From: CAZEBW01 sp964510205
GTDB taxonomy: Bacteria; Chloroflexota; Anaerolineae; VGOG01
NCBI GenBank assembly: GCA_964510205.1
Contig: CAZEBW010000031.1
Span: forward strand, 1 to 37,120
Length of the DNA stretch: 37,120 nt
Reading direction: 5' to 3'
How positions within the stretch are numbered: position 1 is the stretch's first letter; each line of letters starts with the position of its first letter. Positions 30,301 to 34,609 of this stretch are shown here, in pieces. The notes under the pieces are model-generated. The model saw only the letters and a list, made by a program, of their open reading frames with translations, was not told the origin of the DNA and did no database searches. The position numbers and the translations under genes are program-made.

Positions 30301-30494
30301 ACATCTGCGACCGGAAAACCGTTGGGGTCACGAATCGTTCCAGACACGGTGAAGGTGGCGGTATTGGATATTGGATATTGGGTATTGGGTTGAACCAGAG
30401 GAACTTGCGCGGCGGTGAGCGCCGCTGGGCTGGACCCGGCAAGCAGTACAGCCAAAAGACCCAGAATCAGAGTAATGCAATAGATTCGTTTCAT
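24324..30494 (-). CDS. Giant secreted FG-GAP/VCBS repeat protein (2056 residues)
   Basis: Starts at an ATG with GGGAGGGAAT upstream. A signal peptide (IYCITLILGLLAVLLAGSSPA) is followed by a carboxypeptidase-regulatory-like domain (about 45-120, FTVSGTIRDPNGFPVADVEV) and a second beta region. Ten FG-GAP/VCBS-type units (about 455-1000) each carry a calcium-type loop such as DLDDDGDLDLFVG or DIDADGDYDLFIG, which together probably form one or two beta-propellers. The C-terminal half holds Ig-like and bacterial beta domains, two of them paralogous (GRANRFGYF and GRANKIGHF). VYLPLLVSRW lies about 45 residues before the end. It is probably a cell-surface or secreted adhesion/structural protein. 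Seven stretches of intergenic-type repeat are read in frame inside it. It is probably co-transcribed with the propeller-cytochrome gene 45 bp upstream. Confidence 0.88.
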   Translation of the reverse strand: MKRIYCITLILGLLAVLLAGSSPAALTAAQVPLVQPNTQYPISNTATFTVSGTIRDPNGFPVADVEVGVSSEYEWDEDVTDENGFYSVEVSGPTWLRFYVEPPLETRLAQKMVYQEGPFNSNTTQDFDLLAGHLFAGEVQGPTGDSVYLPWGADITALTNPPPLEEGFWFWTNWRDGTFQLVLPPDVYSIIVDETPRPYYPTRVTVDLRDGDVENYDFILNVAPEPLPGTEPPNAALIALGAPDADGLASHAIDDGLASHAIDDGLASHAIADGLASHAIADGYLSVNGAPGAVTPFAAVVVAHMTSGRWTSTVAGEGGSFSATTYGPPGSTIIIKQDPSHEYVNYFIKYAEPYEDDFGPVSASQLVPLASTTLQVPIGDAVTQRLGDAETISLSPNLRVSASPHPPLPFAGSGIINPWEGVAMWRASGQVVVEDTMRRVISGTLNGVSESGLYAGGIHWIKLALADLDDDGDLDLFVGDRNGYISHYRNDGLSNIQYPIPNVHSLPQPKIRNTQYAVRNVEWTFVTDRWENMDISWWVSPAFVDIDHDGDHDLLAGTGNGRITFFRNIGTPTTPAWRFVTDEYPSAGPAIDVGDAAAPAFADIDADGDYDLFIGNADGRIVFYRNIGSREEAVWMFVSDDYLGTSVGWLALPALADVDDDGDLDFFVGSWGDISHWRNDGAPIAPSWTLVTHQYANIYEEGGGLAPAFADLDQDGDLDMLLGWAYGPLRTYTNLGTPTSPVWARAVDDTCPLDLGGYSTPVLADWDDDGDLDLLIGEYHSRVHMLRNDASEYAEPAWTDVGLVAAVDPDHLYRAAPALVDIDADGDLDLFVGEDDGTMDFLRNIGSSSNPNWVLAATDYEGFDVGSHAKPTFGDLGDDGDYDLLVGAQDGRLHFYENVGTPTTPSWAAPDHYYEELDVGNYSAPLLADLDGDLDLDLLLGDEEGRVWALENDGGDWVLLARQYGAARPDDHTAPALGDLNGDGWPDLLVGSLAGGLQLYLDRGAEPPAEGLPPGGALTASGTMTVTSTAIPPGADPEDVYLGGSFELRPFFDAEGRPHSIDSQFSSTFLTVTGFPVERYASWYNPWGEYFEMTNKRLVDDETLVADFEVTLYLPEDLPEGWYRPTLEFHFDEIPMAVDESVASVAGFNRGYNLAYGPMVEVGQPATPRLPWMLLADTFSNAARGAMPADAASLTDAAALLTNAAASLTGAHQVANRRIYQGGAFFVPLSDPRSDVPLTYRLEPFAPLVSMSDHSLPYEPLIPFAFPSGQLQVAVQQPDGSVDDLGTAPFVQSTSRTPVMLNGSHYEGCSGSVGDVYQLTTSSGQFDYQFDQYGLHVITMSGTIEDVWGNTYTGGGTYEVMVGREIHIHPSVVPGTPFQVGDASAPALRLSPGVPADVTLHLRLYRNSDPDDVLEQTITGRANRFGYFHPHPQPLSPRGRGEQSPSPPWGEGWGEGQPPFVFDAPGEYRVDVTAVYTDANGVVWVGGQSWGNVVETPDTRLVGHGRRGIDQSYTRTQWFLRSMTGVDSGHINFPFANGDVAWTSDHDASAARVTLHDPDGAVAQVLRERAALTYPSYEGPGDIENRIAMGEAPLFSVAAGPSDPAYTLNSLEQLGYTYRVAQRPGISVHQQVTEDRAHAPIWQFGNRHSSQIGMGMDGERPNDFKWHFGGVVLRDLVEGWSQYAVYGSFWVNLPGDDPLGSRVMPPFQGAAGGPSGGPIFTVKGEDIDLFIEPTGVKPGAILEVGDTFAFAGQVAPPLASWVDVVVTSPSQEVREIHGRANKIGHFYDPAGDFVVDEPGVWTVDVAVTHDGMTSAGPVDPPYPSGGVLGAESGRYVFYVVDPAEPRAAIHQPQPGWVELENDWNVQPVQVLVPVPQGWTDAALHYTIAMPGWVLESGELSLTLGYFLFEYDPETLRETFPNIDLRRRQGWSPGLSDEVFISFIVSGNDGGQKVYRANVVTLHGEQVLLEGYEELQGSKGAQEQRSRGAEERASGGEAGDVNAVYLPLLVSRWAQSQDARPPWCRGQVGGNCAPPVPEEPLVVYRDVGPHQEVGRER
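24511..24575 (-). repeat. GGGAGCA-type repeat read in frame in the giant protein
   Basis: Minus-strand GGGGAGCAAGGGAGCGCAGG and following units encode LQGSKGAQEQRSRGAEERAS near residue 1980. The same family is intergenic at 13800-13851. Confidence 0.75.
26130..26206 (-). repeat. 77-bp CCCTCTCCCC palindrome read in frame in the giant protein
   Basis: Arms of about 33 bp (CTCACCCCAACCCTCTCCCC onward, and its near-complement ending GGGGGTGAG at 26206) surround an 8-nt loop at 26163-26170. It encodes the PLSPRGRGEQSPSPPWGEGW region near residue 1435. A paralogous domain later in the same protein lacks it. The related intergenic copy is at 4952-5007. Confidence 0.88.
26871..26925 (-). repeat. 21-bp tandem repeat encoding SLTDAAA-type heptads
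   Basis: Two full and one partial 21-bp units (TAGCAAAGCGGCGGCGTCC and variants) encode SLTDAAA, LLTNAAA and SLTGAHQ near residues 1190-1208. In frame, so the protein reading is kept. Confidence 0.75.
28934..29018 (-). repeat. Two low-complexity families inserted in an FG-GAP unit
   Basis: Minus-strand AATATCCAATATCCAATACC (TTGGATAT family) and ACGCAATACGCAGTACGCAA (CGCAATA family) encode SNIQYPIPN and IRNTQYAVRN. The stretch lies between YRNDG and WTFV, a position that holds only six residues in the comparable FG-GAP units. Confidence 0.88.
29270..29361 (-). repeat. GGAGACGCGGAGACGCGG-type repeat read in frame
   Basis: Plus-strand GGGGAGACGCGGAGACGCGG and a partly inverted CGTCTCCGCGTCGCC encode TQRLGDAETISLSPNLRVSA and SPHPPLP near residues 380-410. 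It has the look of the common 'GACGCGGAGACGCGG' dispersed repeat. Confidence 0.7.
29645..29763 (-). repeat. 27-bp tandem repeat encoding DGLASHAID units
   Basis: Four perfectly spaced 27-bp units (29645-29752) plus an 11-bp partial. Each encodes nine residues, DGLASHAID or DGLASHAIA, near residues 247-284. The near-identity of the copies points to recent expansion. Confidence 0.93.
30360..30391 (-). repeat. TTGGATAT-family repeat near the N-terminus of the giant protein
   Basis: Minus-strand AACCCAATACCCAATATCC and ATATCCAATACC encode PNTQYPISNT, between the signal peptide and the first beta domain. Confidence 0.8.
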
Positions 30495-30512
30495 ATTCCC
30501 TCCCTGTCCTCT

Positions 30513-30551
30513 CTATCTCCAATATCTAATCTCCAATCTCTAATATCCAAG
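30513..30551 (-). repeat. TTGGATAT-family intergenic repeat abutting a stop codon
   Basis: Minus-strand CTTGGATATTAGAGATTGG, then AGATTAGATATTGGAGATAG. The TAG stop of the propeller-cytochrome gene (30542-30540) is inside the first unit. The repeat fills the 45-bp gap before the giant gene's ribosome-binding site. Confidence 0.82.
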
Positions 30552-32534
30552 ATACGGCAACGCCTCCAGAAACGCGATCAAATCCGCGATCTCATCCGGC
30601 GTGAGGTGGGACGTGACCCCGTGCTGGTCGGCCGGGTTGGTCGTCACCAACACGTCGTACAGGGTCGGCGCCGAGCCGTCGTGCAGGTAGGGGGCGGTGT
30701 GGACCAGGCCTCGGAGAGTGGGGGTGTCCATCGCGGGGCCGGCCAGCTCGTTCGGGCCGTCCGCCGTGCCCACGTCGTGCTTCTGGCGGTCGGTGTAGAA
30801 AGGCGCGGGGTGACAGACGGCGCACTGAGTGGCCGGCGACTCGAACACCAGCCTGCCGCGCTCCACCTCTGGCGGAATCGGGCCGCCCGGCGGGATGTCC
30901 ACATTGCGCGGCATGGGAATCGAGTCCACGAAAGTGGCCAGGGCGTCCAGCTCCAGCGACCGCCCCACGTTGAACATGCCTCGGCCAGGGTAGGGGGCGC
31001 TGTCGGCGATCAGCCCGCTGCCGGCCTGGAAATCGCGGATGAAGTGCTCCTGGTCCTGGGTCTCGTCCTGGTCGGCCTGCCAGTTGATGGGATAGGTCTG
31101 GATCACCCCCAGCAGGCTGGTGGTGTTGCGCGGCCCGAGGCCGGGGAAGTTCCAGGTGCGGCCGTCCAGTTCGCCATCGAAGTGGCAGGAGGCGCAACTG
31201 ATCCACTGGTCGCGGGTGAGCTCAGGTCGGGCGGCGGAGTGGAACAACTGCTTGCCGAGCAGGAGGATGGGAGGCATGGGGATTTGGGTCGCCGTGATGA
31301 CGCCCGTCACCTCTGCCATTGCCGTGTCAATGACGGAGACCGTGCCGTCGAGGGTGTTGTTGACGTAGGCCGTCGCGCCGTCCGGCGAGAGGACGATGCC
31401 CCTGGGGTTGGCGCCGACGGTGACGTGAGCCGTCCCCACGCGCGACACGGCGTCGAGCACAGAGACGTCGTTGCTGCCGGCGTTCACCACCCAAAGCTGC
31501 GAGCCGTCGGGGGCGAAGGCCGCGTCGAAGGGCATGTTGACGGGGACGTCCACCGTGTCCAGGCTGATGAGCTGCGAGGGGAGATGCTGGTTGGTAGTCA
31601 GGTCAATCACCGACACCACGGGGAAGATGCTGGTGTCGAACAGGGGGGCGGGATTAGGCGAATTGGATTTGATGTGCGGCAGGTAGGCTCGCGCTTCTGT
31701 CGGATCCAGGACGATGGTCTGAGCCAGATTGCTCGTGGAGCCGGTGGAGATCAGCGGGCAGGCCGCCCCCCAGCGCGTCGCCACCAGCATGATGTCCACC
31801 ACGTCAGTGCGGCAGTCCTCATTGATGTCGCGGCGCGGATCGTAGCAATCGTCGCCACACTCACAGCGCCATCTGCTGGCCACCTGCATGATGTCGCCCA
31901 CGTCCACCCCCCCACTGGCGTCGAGGTCCAGCGGGCCGCAGTAGGGGACGGTCTCTGGCAGCACGGCCACATCAATCACGCTCACCAGGCCGCTCAGGAG
32001 GTGGGCGACGTAGAGCTTATCGGCGGTGACGGCTAGGCCGGCCGGGCGGTCGCGCACCGCGATGGTGGCCACGACCTGGAGGGCGGCGGTCTCGATGACC
32101 GAGATGCTGTCCGAGCCGGAATTGGCCACGAAGGCGAAGTCGCCCCCCGGCGCCACGACGCCGTAAGGCTGATGCTCCACCTCGATGGTGGCGGCGATGG
32201 TCAGGGTGTCCAGGACGACCACCGACACCGTGTCCGAGCCGCGATTGGCGACGTAGCCCCGCTCGCTGCCCTCCAGGGCCACCGTCCGCGGGTCTTCGCC
32301 GACGGCCAGCTCGGCCAGCTTCTCCCCGGCCAGCGGGTTGATCACCGAGACGCTGTTGGAATCGGGATTGACCACCAGCAGCCGGCTGCCGTCGTCGGTG
32401 ATGGCGAGGGCGGAGCTGGACTGCTTCACAAATTGGGGGTTCTGCAGGCTGGCCTGGTGGGGCGTGGTGGCCAGCAAGGCCAAGAGGATGGCAAGAGAGG
32501 CAAGGGCCAACCAGACACGAGATGTGTGATCCAT
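30540..32534 (-). CDS. Beta-propeller / dockerin-like / diheme cytochrome c fusion
   Basis: 664 residues, ATG after GAGGAGAGAACGTCC. A signal peptide (VWLALASLAILLALLATTP) is followed by YVTN-type propeller blades (LLVVNPDSNSVSVINPLAGE, GYVANRGSDTVSVV, AFVANSGSDSISVIE). The propeller is interrupted at 199-259 by a dockerin-like duplicated EF-hand pair (DLDASGGVDVGDIMQVASRW and DINEDCRTDVVDIMLVATRW) and then resumes to about 420. The C-terminal part is a diheme cytochrome of the MauG/cytochrome c peroxidase type, with heme sites CASCH 447-451 and CAVCH 571-575 and a distal segment HTAPYLHDGSAPTLYDVL. It is a secreted redox protein, and the substrate is not evident. It probably leads the transcript that includes the giant FG-GAP gene. 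Confidence 0.87.
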   Translation of the reverse strand: MDHTSRVWLALASLAILLALLATTPHQASLQNPQFVKQSSSALAITDDGSRLLVVNPDSNSVSVINPLAGEKLAELAVGEDPRTVALEGSERGYVANRGSDTVSVVVLDTLTIAATIEVEHQPYGVVAPGGDFAFVANSGSDSISVIETAALQVVATIAVRDRPAGLAVTADKLYVAHLLSGLVSVIDVAVLPETVPYCGPLDLDASGGVDVGDIMQVASRWRCECGDDCYDPRRDINEDCRTDVVDIMLVATRWGAACPLISTGSTSNLAQTIVLDPTEARAYLPHIKSNSPNPAPLFDTSIFPVVSVIDLTTNQHLPSQLISLDTVDVPVNMPFDAAFAPDGSQLWVVNAGSNDVSVLDAVSRVGTAHVTVGANPRGIVLSPDGATAYVNNTLDGTVSVIDTAMAEVTGVITATQIPMPPILLLGKQLFHSAARPELTRDQWISCASCHFDGELDGRTWNFPGLGPRNTTSLLGVIQTYPINWQADQDETQDQEHFIRDFQAGSGLIADSAPYPGRGMFNVGRSLELDALATFVDSIPMPRNVDIPPGGPIPPEVERGRLVFESPATQCAVCHPAPFYTDRQKHDVGTADGPNELAGPAMDTPTLRGLVHTAPYLHDGSAPTLYDVLVTTNPADQHGVTSHLTPDEIADLIAFLEALPYLGY

Positions 32535-32567
32535 GGACGTTCTCTCCTCGGAGCGCGCTTCACCTTT

Positions 32568-32576
32568 ATTATACCA
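32568..32576 (-). promoter_or_regulatory. Extended -10 promoter of the propeller-cytochrome gene
   Basis: Minus-strand TGGTATAAT (32576-32568) is a perfect extended -10 about 35 bp upstream of the ATG. No convincing -35 was found. Confidence 0.55.
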
Positions 32577-32743
32577 TACAAACTGGCTCTGGTGTGTGAA
32601 GAAAACGTGAAAACAGCAGCCCTTCCTCGGTTTCTATGCCCTGCCTCGTTGACCCGTCCCTCGGCAACTCATCGCCCTACTGAGATCGTAGGCATTCCGT
32701 AGGGTAATCGTAGAGCAATCGTCCAGCAAGAAACGGCGAAAAG

Positions 32744-32752
32744 TGGTACTAT
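32744..32752 (+). promoter_or_regulatory. Extended -10 promoter of the candidate small RNA
   Basis: Plus-strand TGGTACTAT (32744-32752) is an extended -10. Transcription would begin near 32759-32761, exactly where the outer stem of the predicted RNA starts. No good -35 is present. Confidence 0.5.
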
Positions 32753-32759
32753 AGTGTCT

Positions 32760-32894
32760 AGGCATGGCTCGTCAAAGGCGACGAGCATCCGTGCGGTGGT
32801 GCACGTGCTGAGTATGGGCCATGCCGTCCACAAATTTCTTCTCCTCCTTTTGATTGAGGGCCAGGGCTAAATGCTCCTGGCCCTCTTGGTTTTT
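32760..32894 (+). ncRNA. Candidate small RNA: three-way junction, pyrimidine linker, terminator
   Basis: Predicted about 135 nt. The outer stem GGCATGGC (32761-32768) pairs perfectly with GCCATGCC (32818-32825). Inside are hairpins TCGTC/GACGA (32769-32773 with 32780-32784) and CGTGC/GCACG (32790-32794 with 32801-32805). An unpaired linker, TTTCTTCTCCTCCTTTTG, resembles the anti-Shine-Dalgarno end of 16S rRNA and could bind ribosome-binding sites of target mRNAs. A strong terminator closes the unit. It contains no open frame of note, and I cannot match it to a named RNA family. It is not a tRNA, SRP RNA or riboswitch that I recognise. Confidence 0.6.
32856..32894 (+). terminator. Rho-independent terminator of the candidate small RNA
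   Basis: GAGGGCCAGG and CCTGGCCCTC form a perfect 10-bp stem with a 10-nt loop, followed by TTGGTTTTT. The T-rich tail is only on the plus strand, which fixes the orientation. No plus-strand protein gene lies upstream. Confidence 0.85.
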
Positions 32895-32923
32895 AGACTT
32901 TGGACGAGCGCAAGGTAGCGGTC

Positions 32924-33021
32924 AGAAACCAGGTTTTTGAACCCTTCGTTTCCAAAACGTCCGCATCTGTACACATTTTCGATATCCGAACAAGCATCTT
33001 CGAGTGAAAAACCTGGTTTCT
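32924..33021. repeat. 98-bp element with 15-bp terminal inverted repeats (copy 2)
   Basis: AGAAACCAGGTTTTT at 32924-32938 and AAAAACCTGGTTTCT at 33007-33021. The ends are identical to those of the element at 21550-21649. Its edge is one base from the DUF2085 stop codon (33023-33025). Confidence 0.8.
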
Positions 33022-33022
33022 C

Positions 33023-33649
33023 TCACTTTTTGCCGGTTGTGCGCCGGAGATCGGTCATGCCCACTTCGAGATACGGGTAGGCAAACCAAACAGTAGCCAG
33101 GCCGAACAGGCTGCCGGTGATGGTACGCAGTTGCCAGGAGCTCTCGTATGAAGTGAGGAGTTGGACAAGACCGTCAAACGCCCAGGGAGCGAGGAGGACA
33201 AGATAGATCGCAAAGGGGAGGGGCCTCAGGCGGCGGCGCACCAGGCCAAAGACCATCCCTGCCAGCAACATCGAACCGTACATGGCCGTGTCGCGTTGGC
33301 AGTAGGCCATTTTATAACCGAGGGCCGCGTTGCCGATGAAGGCCCTAGTCAGCATCTCCGGCCCCAACAGCTCTTGCAGGGTCTCGAGGGAATAGGCCAG
33401 CCGGGGGCCGAAGAGGAAGAAGGAACGCTGGGGCAACTGGTGGCAGAGCGATTCATAGACCGTGTAGATGACTTTGGCTGGCCAGGGGTATCCCAGGGCC
33501 ATCAAAACTGGAGCCAAGACGGGCAGGCCAGCGTAGATGCCTATCACCAGGTTGACCAGGAGCAGCCAGTGCTTGGCTATTGAGAACACTAGTTTGTCAA
33601 GGAATGCTATTAGCTTCTCGGCGCGTTCCAAAGTGGTTACCTCCGCCAT
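33023..33649 (-). CDS. DUF2085 family membrane protein
   Basis: 208 residues with a GGAGAGG ribosome-binding site. About four transmembrane segments are visible (near 28-52, 105-112 with 125-138, 145-165, and 176-194). The DUF2085 signatures are present: a conserved CHQLPQRSFFLFG (C69, H70) and CQRDTAMYGSMLLAG (C117, R119, D120), which may form a metal- or redox-linked site inside the membrane. The family is widespread and its function is unknown. A near-consensus promoter is about 55 bp upstream. It is divergently transcribed from the DUF1461 gene, and the two promoters face away from each other across a GTGAAACG repeat. The 15-bp inverted-repeat element follows its stop. Confidence 0.88.
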   Translation of the reverse strand: MAEVTTLERAEKLIAFLDKLVFSIAKHWLLLVNLVIGIYAGLPVLAPVLMALGYPWPAKVIYTVYESLCHQLPQRSFFLFGPRLAYSLETLQELLGPEMLTRAFIGNAALGYKMAYCQRDTAMYGSMLLAGMVFGLVRRRLRPLPFAIYLVLLAPWAFDGLVQLLTSYESSWQLRTITGSLFGLATVWFAYPYLEVGMTDLRRTTGKK

Positions 33650-33703
33650 GACCGACCTCTCCAGATGGTTCAGTCAATCCCAATTCGCCAGTGACCTTGC
33701 CGA

Positions 33704-33732
33704 ACTATACCACGGAAGGCCTCGCGAGTCAA
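33704..33732 (-). promoter_or_regulatory. Sigma-70-like promoter of the DUF2085 gene
   Basis: Minus-strand TTGACT (33732-33727), 17-bp spacer, TATAGT (33709-33704). The start is predicted near 33697, a leader of about 48 nt. Confidence 0.68.
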
Positions 33733-33738
33733 TTGGCC

Positions 33739-33803
33739 GTGAAACGTGAAGACGTGAAACGTGAAGGCGTGAAACGTGAAACGTGAAGACGTGAAACGTG
33801 AAC
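33739..33803 (+). repeat. GTGAAACGTGAAGAC repeat between divergent promoters
   Basis: Five or six degenerate units of GTGAAACGTGAAGACGTG run between the divergent promoters of the DUF2085 and DUF1461 genes. The same family is at 7130-7155 and 16325-16396. Confidence 0.9.
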
Positions 33804-33805
33804 GT

Positions 33806-33834
33806 TTGCCAGAACTCGGTGAACCGAGTATAAT
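33806..33834 (+). promoter_or_regulatory. Sigma-70-like promoter of the DUF1461 gene
   Basis: Plus-strand TTGCCA (33806-33811), 17-bp spacer, TATAAT (33829-33834). The start near 33841 confirms that translation begins at 33884 and not at an earlier in-frame ATG at 33776, which lies inside the repeat. Confidence 0.75.
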
Positions 33835-33883
33835 AGGCCCGCTGCTAAAGATCAACCTTGCCCACACAGGAAAGGCCCAAACC

Positions 33884-34570
33884 ATGATTAAAAGAAGCGT
33901 CATTACGACGGTCAAGATATTGCTGGTTCTATCTATCCCCGTCTTCCTGCTGCTGACGAACCTCTACATCTTCATGTCCCCCACCTTTGTACGCTACGAG
34001 TACGGGAAGGCCAGCTTCCCGCCTTCGCCTGGGTTCACAAATGAAGAGAGGCTCGCAGTGGCCGACACAGCGATCACTTACTTGCGTTCGGATGCGGGAA
34101 TCAAGTTGCTAGGGGACCTAGAGGGCGAGGAGGGGCCTCTATTCAGGACGAAGGAATTGATTCACATGGTGGATGTCAAGGTCGTGACCAGGCGGGCCTT
34201 CCTGGCTCACGGACTCCTGGGGCTGTTCATCGCCGCTTGGTTAGGGATTCTCTTGGTCATCAGGGACACCCCAACCCAGATATCCACCTCTTTGCTCCAG
34301 GGCTCTCTTTTGACCATCGCCCTGCTGCTGGCCCTGGTCGCCCTGGTCTATCTCAACTTCGACTGGTTCTTCACCCGCTTCCACCTGGCTTTCTTCGAAG
34401 GCGATTCCTGGATCTTCGACTTCTCGGACACCCTGATCCGCCTCTTCCCCACCCGCTTCTGGTTCGACGCGGCCAGCCTCTGGGGGCTTTTTACGCTGGG
34501 TGAGGCCGTGATCTTGAGCGCAGTGGCGTGGCTGAGCGGTAGACTGACGTACAGCAGGGCGGCAAGGTAA
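33884..34570 (+). CDS. DUF1461 / TIGR01906 integral membrane protein
   Basis: 228 residues from the ATG at 33884, with AGGAAAGG 8 nt upstream. It has the TIGR01906 plan: an N-terminal membrane helix (ILLVLSIPVFLLLTNLYIFM), an extracytoplasmic loop with RLAVADTAITYLRSDAG and the signature ELIHMVDVKVV, then further helices (AHGLLGLFIAAWLGILLVI, SLLTIALLLALVALVYL, WGLFTLGEAVILSAVAWLSG). A conserved FDWFFTRFHLAFFEGDSWIF lies between the last helices. The biochemical role of the family is not established. It is monocistronic behind a strong promoter and converges with apgM 40 bp downstream. A GAGGC-type repeat follows its TAA directly. Confidence 0.88.
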   Translation: MIKRSVITTVKILLVLSIPVFLLLTNLYIFMSPTFVRYEYGKASFPPSPGFTNEERLAVADTAITYLRSDAGIKLLGDLEGEEGPLFRTKELIHMVDVKVVTRRAFLAHGLLGLFIAAWLGILLVIRDTPTQISTSLLQGSLLTIALLLALVALVYLNFDWFFTRFHLAFFEGDSWIFDFSDTLIRLFPTRFWFDAASLWGLFTLGEAVILSAVAWLSGRLTYSRAAR

Positions 34571-34609
34571 TGAGGCAACGAGGTCTCGCTGCTCTGCCAG
34601 GGGGAGACG

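Noticed and set aside
32760..32830. tRNA or tRNA-like gene
   Set aside because: The three-way junction has no T-loop GTTCRA sequence, no anticodon arm of normal size and no CCA end.
33776..33883. N-terminal extension of the DUF1461 protein
   Set aside because: It is encoded by GTGAAACG repeat DNA and lies partly upstream of the predicted transcription start at about 33841; the ATG at 33884 has a good ribosome-binding site.
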